Positions 48,437 through 58,610 of a DNA stretch of 64,000 nucleotides are shown piece by piece. A program made the position numbers and the translations under genes. The notes below the pieces were generated by a model. That model made no database searches. It was not told the DNA's origin and saw only the letters and a list, made by a program, of their open reading frames with translations. Within the stretch, counting starts at the first letter, position 1, and the number at the start of each line of letters is the position of its first letter. Source of the DNA: Adiantum capillus-veneris (lineage: Eukaryota > Streptophyta > Polypodiopsida > Polypodiales > Pteridaceae); the NCBI GenBank assembly GCA_014529385.2, contig CM043962.1:91132680-91196679 (forward strand), written 5' to 3'.

Positions 48437-48507
48437 ACTTCCATAGCACAGCTGGTAGTGCACCTGTCTCATACAGGGGGACATGGGTTCGAATCCCATT
48501 GGAGGTA
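48437..48507 (+). tRNA. tRNA-Met(CAT)-like sequence with 5-nt anticodon loop, probable pseudogene
   Basis: The 71-nt sequence folds as a cloverleaf. Acceptor ACTTCCA/TGGAGGT (one G-T pair), D stem GCAC/GTGC, anticodon stem CCTGT/ACAGG, T stem ATGGG/CCCAT with loop TTCGAAT. The anticodon loop is only CTCAT, two bases short, with CAT in the anticodon position. Box A (TAGCACAGCTGG) and box B (GGTTCGAATCC) are good and a T5 run follows at about 48521, so Pol III transcription is conceivable. It lies antisense to element D between its 5' LTR and ORF. It could also be the head of a SINE. Confidence 0.5.
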
Positions 48508-49037
48508 CAAATTTAGTAGTCTTTTTATATATATATATATATAGAAGCACAGGATAATGTAAGGTGGTTAAGCAATTCTCTACCTAGTTAACCATAATTA
48601 GACAAAAATTAAACAAGAAACTTGTTGATTAAGATTCCAAATCGTCACTTAGCTTCCCATGCGCATTATCCCTCATGTTGAAGCGCGTCCTCTCTCGCAT
48701 GTATCTGATTCTCTCATTTGCGTGTAGTGTGTATGTTGCATTTGGCGTTGCATGCATGAGGCATGCGGTCTACGATTATGATTGACTAGTGCATGAGTGT
48801 ATTCTACATGCTGCATATCTCCTTCTCGTCATGCACAATGGGGCTTCTTGTCTCCATGCCGATCACAATGTTTCTGATTTTCAGTTATAATAATCATAAT
48901 TAAGGGTCATTTAACCACAATTACTTGTTAATTAACCACTATTAAAGATGCTAATTATAAATGATCGCGATGCATAAAACACTTATCTTTGGGTAAGTAA
49001 TCTTCTCCATGTCGGATTGATTGGAGCGTTGCCACAA
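48508..49037. other. Leader region of element D
   Basis: Non-coding; contains a TTTTTATATATAT run just after the tRNA-like sequence. Confidence 0.45.
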
Positions 49038-49048
49038 CTCTGATACCA
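49038..49048 (-). other. Primer-binding site of element D
   Basis: TGGTATCAGAG on the minus strand, one base after the 5' LTR. Confidence 0.9.
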
Positions 49049-49049
49049 C

Positions 49050-49534
49050 TGCTACAGACGGATGCGTGGCTGCCCTTCAAAGTACTCATAATAGCACAAT
49101 ATAGCCCATAAAAACAATAAATCAACATACCTGAATCGTCGCATACGCACATGATCGATCTCAACACGAACATAGAGAGATAGAGAACAGAATAGAGCGA
49201 GGGAGAACGTGAAAGCGCACCTCCGAGAGCGGAGTGCTACGCCGGCACGGCGAGAGAGAAGAGGGGAGAGATGAGAAGAGCAACGCAAACACTGGGTGCT
49301 CCCCCCGTGCAAGAGTGACCATTTCCCTCTTGCACGTACTTCATTTATAGATTTCTTGAATGGTCAAATTGAGTACAAACTGGCCGGCCGGTCATAAATG
49401 GACAAAGCTCATAAAGAGCACTTGAATAATAAAATGTACATAAAATATGATATCCTTTTGCAATAGCTTAGCTCGGTCAAGCCTTTTCCACCTGTCACAG
49501 CTGCAATACATAATAAGATATCAATTCCATAACA
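49050..49534 (-). repeat. 5' LTR of element D
   Basis: 485 bp, the same length as the 3' LTR, about 96% identical by eye. Confidence 0.93.
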
Positions 49535-51176
49535 GTGGGTGGGTGCAGGTCCACTGTATCAGTGGCCATCTCTTTTAGTTCCACTAACTGCAGGCTCTGC
49601 ATATGCTCTTTGGGCCCTGTGCTTGCCAAGTCAAATGCAACTGTGGCTGCCTCTTCTTTTGAATATCCAACAACTAGTAGATCTAGAAACGTGTTATACC
49701 TTGCTTCATTTGGCTCTAGCTGCTCACTTTTAGGCTTAGCTTCTTCTTTTTGCTCTTGCTCTTGGCTCTGTTCTTGCCTTGAATCTTCTTGATGTTCAGA
49801 TTTGTCTAGCTTCTCCTTCTGTTGAGTTTGTGGAGGGCTACGAGGAGGTGGTGATGGCGGTGGGCTGGACTCCGAGCTGGAAGGTGGAGTTGTCGGCTTT
49901 TCTTGAAGTCCCTATCCGCCTTTGTCTTTCTTTCTCTCTCTTGGCCTTTCTGCTCTTCTAGGAGTTTCTGTCGGACTTCCTCCACTTCTGCTTTTGTAAA
50001 TGGTACATGTGGAATATTTTCCGCCGTGGCATCCAGAATCTCAAAATTATTAATATAATCTTCAAATCTGTCTCTGTTCACCCTTCGGGATGATCCTGAC
50101 ATTTCTTCTAGTGACGGCTTCCATAGTTCGCTCAAATCTCCCTTAAGGAATCTTTCGTCTCTGAAACTTTCCATTAGCCGCTCTAGCCGTGCCGCTTTCT
50201 GTGATTTTGTCTCTTTGACCGGCACTTGGACACTCTCTTTCTTTCCTTTCTTCAACTCTGGCTGCTCCTCTTGCACGGTCTCCAATCGCCATTTCAACCT
50301 TGTGGCAACTCTTGGTGCTTTGGGATGTTCCTCTTCCTTATCTTCCTTGAGCCTTAGCCAGTCATTTTGTGACGGAGGGTTAGGCCATCTTCCCTTGGCG
50401 TGCAATGTCCCATATACCACTTTCGTGATTAGCTCACCCGACACAATATAGGTGGGGTTCTTGTTGCCCATCTTCACCAGATTGTCATATATATAAGCTG
50501 CATAGTTGATTACCTTCGGCTTGCTCTTCTGCATTGCCCAAGTGAAGGTTGTGGCAATTGCTCCATGCGGCATTCTGTACTTTTGTGGTCTCTTTGTACA
50601 CATATGGAAGTACTGGTTGTACAACTGACTCATGATTGCCACTTTAGGGTTGGCAATGTCTTCAAAGGTGTAGTTGGCTTTCTTTTCTGTGTACACCTTT
50701 ACTTCGTCTCTTCTTTTGGTTACACTATCCCCTTTGTTGGAGAGGTCTAGTACATCTGCCACTACTTTCTCTGTGATTTCAATCACAGTGTCTGGCTTGC
50801 CGTGCAGATCCGTAACTCTGGCCACTCCATCTTCTTTGATTGTAGTCACAAACTCCCATACTCTTTTTATGTCAATTCCTGCCGGTACAGCTTCAAAATA
50901 ATTGTTGAGATATATCTTCTCCAGGTACTCTTCCATCTTGCTTTTGACAAACTCATTGAGCTCCCGCGGTAGCATGGGTAGCTCTATTACATTTCCTTTG
51001 GTGTCTTTGAACACACCTTGGTAGATCTTCAAATCATTTGACTCTAGCAAGTCCTCTTGGATCCACGTGCTGGTTGGCTTTAGAGTTCCTTCTGGGATGA
51101 CAAAGGGCTCTACTTCTTCCAAGTAATCTTTTATGGTCATCCTCTTTTTCTTTGCCGGTGATTTTGCGGCTTCCAT
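49535..51176 (-). pseudogene. Extra ORF, N-terminal part
   Basis: Starts at ATG 51176 with a basic MEAAKSPAKKKRMTIKDYLE end that could be a nuclear-localisation signal. The first 290 residues are globular (ELNEFVKSKMEEYLEKIYL, VWEFVTTIKEDGVARVTD, VAIMSQLYNQYFHMCTKR, GAIATTFTWAMQKSKPKVIN). The layout resembles, by memory only, plant transposon-associated proteins in which a short helical domain is followed by a block with conserved aromatic residues. From about residue 290 it is highly charged. The frame changes near 49890 into a Pro/Ser/Gln-rich stretch (SSPPPSPPPRSPPQTQQ) and runs to the element D target. The region just upstream (GCAACAG before the ATG) resembles a splice acceptor. Summed with the other two parts it would be about 1,147 codons. 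Confidence 0.75.
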
Positions 51177-51189
51177 AGATCCTGTTGCA

Positions 51190-53990
51190 TTTAGTAGTCC
51201 GAAGTTAGCGTTTTTTCCATATCAGCTGAGAAACTGAGTTTCAACTATCCGAATGACTTGAAAATTTAAAATTAAACTTAAAAGGAACTTGGAAAATTGT
51301 GCATGTGCTCACAGTGCAATTTTGGGAAAAAAAAAATCATTTAGACATCCTACGCGTAGGATGTCATTTTCATCATATTTTGGTGATACTTGACATCCTG
51401 GTGGTCCTTGGTCTGGGGAACATGGCTATGTGATTGTAATTGGATTTGGGCATCAAAAAGTGCATTTTTGGACAGATTCAGGCTTTAGGCTCACAAATTG
51501 GGTAGAATATCCACAACAGGTGGCAAATGATATCCAAATGGGTTAAAAATCGATATATGGGCTCCTTGCACCATGGTAATGGCTCCCATGATGTCATTTT
51601 TTGCACAGAAGGTCAAAGATGAGCTGGAGACATCCTACACGTAGGATGTCTATTTCATTAAAATAGCTTGAGATTTGTTCTGTGGGTAGCTCTTGGCCTG
51701 TGGAACATGGCCATGCTCTTGGATTTTGATTTGGACAAGATTTGATGTTGGTAAGACCATGTGTAGTGTTTTTGGGCTCAAAAAGTGTATCTTGGAGGTG
51801 TTGGGGGTAAAAAATGATTAGAATGGCTTCAAACTTGATATATGAGCTCTTGGAGATGATATGAATAGATCTGGAATGGAAAAACACCCTCTATAGGCCA
51901 AAAATATCAAATAGACATCCTACGCGTAGGATGTCTACTTCATCATTTTTTGCAAGTGACCACACAAATTGGTTGGCAATATGCTCATGAATGTATTGTG
52001 CAAGTTTCATGTGGTTTGGACAAGTTTTGGTAGGTCTATGGCCCATTATTGCCTCTATGCCCTAACTTTGCGTTTTTTGGTGCATATGAGGTCAATTTTG
52101 GTCCAAATGTGATGAAACTTGGTGGCTAGCATGTAAAGGCTATTTAGAAACTTTGTGCGATGAAAAATGTTGGGTTTTGTTCCCAGAAATGTCCTTGAGA
52201 CATCCTACCCGTAGGATGTCTCTTGATGAAGTTTCTATGGAAACTGCTACTGGTGCCTGCCCTTAGTCCCCCTGAGTCCCTTTTAAGACCAATTTCAACA
52301 AAAAAGTCAAATCGATAGAAAGTAACTCCCTGTGTGGATTTCAGAGCCTCCGAGCCGTTTTCTGACTTTTGGAGTGCTTTTCGGCGATGAAATTTCTTGA
52401 TGTTGGTCTCCATAGCTTCCCGATCCCTTGGGGATAGTTGTCGTATGGTTTTTGTCGACTTTAGCTTCACCGTAGCCCCATTTGGCAATTTGTCGCTCTA
52501 GAAGCACCCATGGTTGCGTTTACATGTCTTCAATGACTTGTGGTGGTCTACCACCATAGGGCTTGGTTGTTGATGGTCTAGAAAAGCCGCTCGTGAAGTT
52601 TGGTGGCAAACGGACATGCGGTTTGGCCACGAGAGCTATTTGACACTTTGTGTCTGTGATGCCGTTTCTGAAGTTTAGTGCCGCTTCGGGTCACCTTTTG
52701 GTCATGTGAGCTACATAGACTTGTCGAGCATGTCGAGATGCTACTACCCATGAATTTTGGTAGCATTTGGACGCCTCTCCGCTGATTTCTCATTTGGTGG
52801 CCTCTTGCAGGGCTCTAGGAATTAGGGTTTTTCCCGATGGTTTTCTACTGCCTTTGGACATCCAAGACTCATCTCCTATGCTAGGGTAAGTTTCCGATGA
52901 AGTCTCATTGCTTTTGGGTTAGCCGTTAGGTGGCCACTTCTACTTGTAGGGCTCTACTGCCCGCTTTCTGTGTGAACCCTACGCTAGTTTTCGCGACAAA
53001 ATGACAAACATGTGCGAAAAGCTCAAGGTGGTGAGCCTACCTCTCATGTCTGAAGCCCGTCGGGTAGTCGTGTGCGTCGTAGAAGTTGCTGGAAGTTCCG
53101 TTGGCTCTAGGTGGCAGGAGCTCTCTCTCAAAGGTCAATAGTGGAAATGAGCTAAAAATGAAGTGAAAATTTTTTATAATGGGGGTCCCCGAACCACTTT
53201 TCATGAAATTTGACATGTGCTCCCAACTTCTTGCGAGATGCGGTTTAGGCTTAAAAATTTCTTGATTTGGACTCCATTTGCCCAGTTTACGAGAAATTTG
53301 ACGTTTCGGTCAAAATCTTGCCAAAACACGCTTTTCGCTTCAGTCTCATAATTGCACCCCCATTGTACCATAGGTTGTCCTATAGTTACTAATCATACCC
53401 ATATTTTTTGTTTTTCATTACGACCGTTTTTCACCCGCTTTTTGTATTTTTGAAGCTTTTCTGTCGAAAATTAGCAAAATTAAAAGGAAAATAACAAATC
53501 AAACCCAAAAAATCCCCAAAAATCATTATAAATCAAAAATATCACCGCAAAACATTATATACACTCACATGCAATTTTTATGGCCGGATTTCTCCGTTTT
53601 ATCAATATTTTACCCGAAAAATGACTATTTCTACTTATATACACACACCTAGGGGCTTGATTTGGCGTTTGGCCCCATATACCTGTAGATTCATGCTGTA
53701 TAAGGGCATATGTACTTGGGTTAGTCCAAAAAAATTTGCAATCAAACAACAACCCTTAAAAATAGTCGAAAAACATGCCCTTTTTTGCTCTTTCTGCCAT
53801 TGGGTCCACATTTGAGAATGCCTCCCCCCCTCCTAGCCAGAGTCCTCCCTGACGACAAGGTATTGCCTTGGTGTATGTGCCGTGTAGGGGTTGAAAAAAT
53901 ATGTGCTAATGCTTGGCCGTGTAATGTGGCCCTATTTTATGCATACTCGGTGAATGCATGGAAAAATTAATGCTGTGCAAGAGAAGGGTA
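51190..53990 (-). other. Non-coding tract between pol and the extra ORF
   Basis: About 2.8 kb without a supported frame on either strand. It holds the 285-bp palindrome-bearing repeats (51344-52220). The rest is unrecognised. A leader, splicing region or promoter for the extra ORF would be expected here. Confidence 0.6.
51344..52220. repeat. Diverged 285-bp tandem repeats, each with a 22-bp palindrome
   Basis: The palindrome, GACATCCTACG followed by its reverse complement, begins at 51344, 51629, 51914 and 52199: exactly 285 bp each time. Copies 1 and 3 are perfect; copy 2 has CA and copy 4 has CC at the centre. Between them the spacers are only loosely similar but align without net gaps, e.g. 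GGTCTGGGGAACATGGCTAT against GGCCTGTGGAACATGGCCAT. The palindrome is thus far better conserved than its surroundings. Confidence 0.92.
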
Positions 53991-54002
53991 TAAGCAAGAT
54001 GC

Positions 54003-54995
54003 TTATTGGCATTCGCCGTCGAGGTTTCCTATTTTCTTTGCAAGTAAAAGCTGTAACTCTACTGCTCTTTGTTTGATTGTTTTTCTTGCAAAGTTCGGCT
54101 ACTTTGCCGCTACTGTTGATATGGCCGTAGTTATCTCCTTGGCTAGAATTGGCTTGGCCGGAATGGCCATAGATTTTGTCTCTTTTGCTTTCCATTGGTA
54201 GCTTTTCTTTGGATATTTTTGTAGGTTTAGTGCTACTGCCGTGGTTGCCATTTTTTTGTTTCCGATTGGCACCCACATAAATCGGTTTGCCGGTTTCATA
54301 TGCAGTTGTCTGCCTTCCGATGTTGCTTGTACTGAAGGGAGTTCCTTTTGCTTCGGTTTCGGGATCCAGATGCGAGTCGTATTTGAGTTATTGCTGAGCA
54401 TTTTCTTTGGGATCTATATCTTTTTTACTACCTTGGGTTTTGGTTGAACTATCTGTTTCGGTTGAATTCTTCCGTTGTACTGTGGTTTGTCTGCCATGTC
54501 ACTTCTATCCTTCTGCACCCATACTTGTTTTTCTCGTGTGGCTAACTCTGATTTTTTCACTGCGGTAGGTGACTTCTTATGCATGTAGTGAGCATGGTTG
54601 TCAGTTCCCTGTTTGTTATTTAGTGGAACCCTTCCTTTTGGCTTTTTATCCAGTGATTGCATTGCTGGTAGCTGATTATTCCGGGGTTGCTGAGCAAAGG
54701 CTACCACCTGTGGTTCTTGTGCATGCTGAATTTTGACTGCATTCGCATTCCAATCTAGCTGCACATTGTACTCTTTTTGCCAAGGTTTTCCCAACAACAT
54801 GGGGTGTTGTGTGCTTTCATCCTTGACCACATAAAACTTGTGTGGGTAAATATATTGATGTATTTGTACATGCAATATAGTCCATCCCAATGTTTTCAGT
54901 GAATGTGATGTACTACTTTCCAGCACTTGTGGAGTAGGATGAAGTTGACCTGTGGGCTTGAGCTGTTTATGTGTGTCTTCGTCAAAATTTGTTAG
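54003..54995 (-). pseudogene. Large Gypsy: C-terminal extension with retropepsin-like remnant
   Basis: The integrase frame continues past a TGA at 54996-54998 (probably CGA earlier). It contains KFYVVKDESTQHPMLLGKPW (about 54770-54840), then a QLDW block, the signature of the second half of a retropepsin (compare IILGRPF in the true protease at about 59400). The preceding half lacks a DSG catalytic motif. A long basic low-complexity tail follows with a TAG at 54414-54416 and another at 54099-54101, ending near 54003. Confidence 0.6.
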
Positions 54996-56104
54996 TCAAA
55001 TGGCATTGATTCGCAATGGTGATCCACATTGTTGTTGTTGTCGTAGAAGCCTTCTTTTTGCAATGCGTTCTTTTGCCTCTGCTTGAGCTTCTTCCCGTAC
55101 CCTCTGTTTCTTCTTCATTTGTTGTTTTTCTTGATGGATTTGTTGAAGCATATCCTGTGTTAGTGGTAAATGATATTTCTTCAATCGACACCCACTAATC
55201 CAATTTGGCATTTCTTCTCCTGCTAATGTAGCAAGCTTGACAGCTCCGCTTTGTGATAGGTCACTAATCACAAAGGGTCCCATCCCCCGCTTTTTAAGTT
55301 TCTTGGCATGTTGCTTCAAGGTATAAACAAGTACATAATCACCTGTTTTGAACTCTTTCGTGCGCACATGCTTGTCAAAAAACTCCTTTTGTCTTCTCTT
55401 TTTAGCATAGATCGAAGCTACAGCTCTCAAGCGAAGTTCATCTAGCTTTTCAAGATCATCTATTTTTGAAGAGAGCTCATACCCTGTCCATTCTAAGCGT
55501 TTCGCTACTCGTAGAGTTGGGATTAAAAACTCTATGGGTAATATAGCATTTAGGCCAAACACCATGTTGTACGGTGTCGTTCCTATCGATGTTTTGTAAG
55601 CTACCCTGTATGCCCATAGTGTTGATTGTAATTGCTGATCCCAGTCTGTCCTGGATTTTGATACAATTTTAGTGAGAACCGTGCATAGTGTTTTATTTGT
55701 GGCCTTAGCTTGTCCATTTGCCTGTGGATGATATGGAGTAGATTTTCTATGTATGACCATGAATTCCTCTATCAGATATTCGATGACTTCATTAAGAAAA
55801 TGTTTTTCTCGATCTCACTGACAATTTCTATTGGTAAACCATATCGTACAAAAATATTCTCATACAAAAATTGTGCAGTGGTTTGTGCATCTGCTTTTTG
55901 TGTCGCCTTGGCTTTCGTCCATTTTGTGAGATAGTCCATAGCCACAATGATATATTGGGTATGGGTGCGATATGCAGGGGGTGAAATAGGTCCCACAAAA
56001 TCAATGCCCTATTTTGCAAATGCCCTCGCTTCCATCATTGGCCGTAGTGGCATCTCATCTTTCTTTATCGGCACCTTTGGTGCGCTGACATGCATCACAA
56101 CACT
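54996..56104 (-). pseudogene. Large Gypsy: integrase core and C-terminal domain
   Basis: After a frame change near 56120 the second zinc module ends in CCDACQRTKGADKER. GIDFVGPI (about 56000) gives the first catalytic Asp, and DREKHFLNEV (about 55800, in another frame) the second. The third is lost: HPQANGQAKATNKTL has Lys (codon 55704-55706) in place of Glu. The core ends with WAYRVAYKTSIGTTPYNMVF, followed by a C-terminal region with KTGDYVLVYT-like and MGPFVISDLSQSGAVKLATL blocks. Several frame changes make the gene inactive. Confidence 0.88.
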
Positions 56105-57646
56105 TTACAAACTCTCAGCACCCATATGCAATGTAGGCCACCATATTCCTGCGATTAAGACAATTTTTGCCGTCTTATCGCATGAAAAATGGCCTCCACT
56201 TATGCCTCCATATGCGTGTTCTAGAATCAGCAGGTATTCACTTTCACTTGCACAGATTCTAAGTTGATCGTCCTTTCCTCGCTTATAGAGTTGGTTCCCT
56301 ATTAAATTATAGTCGCGAGCCTCCAGCTCTATAGGCCTTTTCTGAGCTTTTGTTATTTTTTCTGGAGACGTTCTTGTGGTTAAGAAATCAATGATATATT
56401 GACTCCATGCAGGTGCAATGTTTACCTGAAACAATGTCGCATGATCCACTGGTCGTTTGGCACTACATATAGTACAATTGTTAACATAAGCATGCGTGTC
56501 CGCGTACATAGTTGGCCAATAAACCCCTAATTGTTTCAGTCTCTGGTGTGTTTTCACTGTTGAACAATGAAATGCACAATCCTGCACATGCGCTTCTTCA
56601 AGATAACACTCGAATTCCTCCGGATTTATACATAGTCGTAGAATTTGGTCCGATCCTAGATGATATAGCTGTCCTGCAATCAACTGAAAGTTCTTTGTTT
56701 GTCGAATTGTTTTTTGTTTGGATCTGTCTTCCGTGTTATCAAACCTACCTCCAAAGGAAATAATGCTAACAATTTCCTGACACCATTTGGGTATCATTTC
56801 AATATTGAAAAGATAAGCATTTGGTATGTCATCATCTACTCCTTCAAGAGCTTCCCCGTTGTGTAGCCTTGAAAGATGATCAGCCCGTAGATGAGTTTTA
56901 CCCTTTTTGACCACCACTGTGAAATCAAACTCTAGAAATATAATAAACCAACGTACAATCCTCCCAGTATTGCATGGTTTATTCACCAGATACAAAAGAG
57001 CTTGATGATCTGTGAAGAACACAAATTTGTTTGCGAGCAAATAATGCCGAAATTTCTTTACAGCATAAATCATTATTAACCCCTCCCTTTCAGTGGTTGT
57101 GTAGTTCTTTTCCGCACTATTTAACTGTCGGCTTGCATAACAAACTGGAAAATCCATTGTTCCGTCTCCAGGTTGAGCCAGAATACTCCCGATTGCAGAT
57201 GCAGATGCATCAATGTGAACATGGAATATCTTTTCCCAATCCGGTGCTTTAAGTATAGGTGTTGATACAAGGTTTTCCTTTAGCTTTTGGAATGAAGTTT
57301 CATACTCCTCAGTCCAGTCGAAATTGACTAACAAACGATAAAGAGGTTGTGCGATGACTGCATACATATATATGAATCTTCGATAATATCCACAGTGTCC
57401 CATGAAGGATTGCACTTGTTTCACATTAGTAGGCCTGGGTAGGTCTACTATGACTTTGATTTTGTCTAGGTCAGTGGTTATGCCATTTCTGGAGACAATG
57501 TGTCCTAAAATGCGGCCTTGTCTAACCATAAAAATGCACTTTTCCGGGTTAAGACAGATTCGATATGTTCTGCATTTTTCAAATACCTTTTGCAAATGGT
57601 CGATATGTTCCTCTCGTAGAAGAGAGTGTACACAAAGATCATCCAC
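56105..57646 (-). pseudogene. Large Gypsy: RNase H and tandem integrase zinc modules
   Basis: The frame opens at the reverse transcriptase motif YVDD (57638-57649) and runs through the thumb (FMGHCGYYRRFI) to RNase H with HIDASASAIG, TEREGL, FTDHQALLY and RADHLSRLH, so all four acidic residues are visible. Two copies of a 126-residue unit follow. Unit 1 (about residues 286-411) has LIAGQLYHLGSD, EAHVQDCAFH, GVYWPTM and CTIC. Unit 2 has LIGNQLYKRGKD, LEHAYGGISGGH and GIWWPT, with its C-x2-C just after a frameshift. Both end a zinc-binding (H2C2) module. Confidence 0.9.
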
Positions 57647-57649
57647 GTA

Positions 57650-58610
57650 TATTTCTAAGAATATTCATAGGTATTCTTTGAACGCATGCGTCATTAACCT
57701 TTGAAAGGTAGCTGGGGCATTAGTTATATTAAGCCAAAAGGCATAACTCGATACGCATAAATTTCCCATTCTGTGGCAAACGCTGTTTTGTGTTGATCCT
57801 CTATTGCAATTGCCAGTTGGTTGTATCCTGAAAACCCATCTAGAAAGGAATAAGCCCGTTTCTCGGCCACCCTCTCAAGTATATGTTCTGTGATTGGCAA
57901 GGGATAATTGTCCCTTATGGTGGCTGCATTTACCTTTTGAGGTTTACACACACTCGCAGTTTTCCATTATTTTTGGGGACTACCACAATGGGTGACACCC
58001 AATCTGTATGTTCAATTTCATAGATGAATTCAGCATCCATCAGCTTGTCAATCTCCTCTTTGATTCGTTTAGCAAATGTGTCATTATATGTATAAGGACG
58101 CTGTTTGCTAGGTTTGGCATCTGATTTCAAAGGAATTGTATGTTGACATATTGATTGATCAACTCCTTTGAGGTCTTTGTAGGACCATGCAAACACATCT
58201 TTATACTTCTTGAGAAGTTGTGGTAGCAGTTCTTCTTCGTTAGGCTCTAAATCGGTTGCGATATAGACCGGCTGAGGCTTCTCACTTGGTTCAGCGAGGT
58301 CTATCCATTTTGCTTTTTCCGGTCCATCATAAGATTCCTGGTTTGTTCTTTCCCTTACTGGTGGTGTCATTATGATTTTTCTGTCCTGGATGGTAAATTT
58401 CCGATAGTGTTATGGTACATTCATGTTTCCTTTTTCTGACTCCCCTTTACCATCACTATCTCCCTCAGTAGTCCATACCTCTCGTAAAGACCATTTTAGT
58501 TCTTGGTATTTTTGTTTACGCTCCACTTTGGTCCACTCTTGGTCTTTCGTTGTTTCTTTTTTTGATGTTTTCTCTTTTTGTGATTTTGTTTCTATTTTAG
58601 CTTTCCGTAC
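57650..58610 (-). pseudogene. Large Gypsy: reverse transcriptase N-terminal half
   Basis: In the frame of the upstream protease, after TAA at 58611-58613: a KQKYQELKW linker, TAA at 58410-58412, then MTPPVRERTNQESYDG and reverse transcriptase blocks KDVFAWSYKDLKGVD, CQHTIPL, HTDWVSPIVVVPKNNGKLRV and CVNLK. A shortened A run near 57937 shifts the frame to VNAATIRDNYPLPITEH, LDGFSGYNQLAI (catalytic Asp in FLDGFSGY) and YRVMPFGL. A small insertion near 57725 and a TGA near 57663 lie just before YVDD. Nothing between shows an intact start. Confidence 0.88.

Larger units (their letters stand above)
43461..49534 (-). mobile_element. Element D: LTR element without recognisable gag-pol
   Basis: 6,074 bp. 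Both LTRs are 485 bp (5' LTR 49050-49534, 3' LTR 43461-43945), with a primer site for initiator tRNA-Met and a perfect target duplication GTGGG (43456-43460 and 49535-49539). Removing it and one duplicate restores the frame of the extra ORF (HPP then TNDWDVV). The LTRs differ by about 17 substitutions and two small indels. The 5.1-kb interior shows no gag, protease, polymerase or integrase on either strand, only one long unknown minus-strand ORF region (45801-47199), a tRNA-like sequence and a motif array. It resembles a large retrotransposon derivative that depends on another element, possibly with captured cargo. Confidence 0.93.

Noticed and set aside
51344-52220. Possible CRISPR array from regularly spaced palindromes
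   Set aside because: Spacers are 263 bp and mutually similar, the sequence is plant nuclear DNA and no cas gene is present. It is a diverged tandem repeat.
54241-56267. Plus-strand frames opposite the Gypsy integrase
   Set aside because: Complementary-strand shadows of the minus-strand pol.
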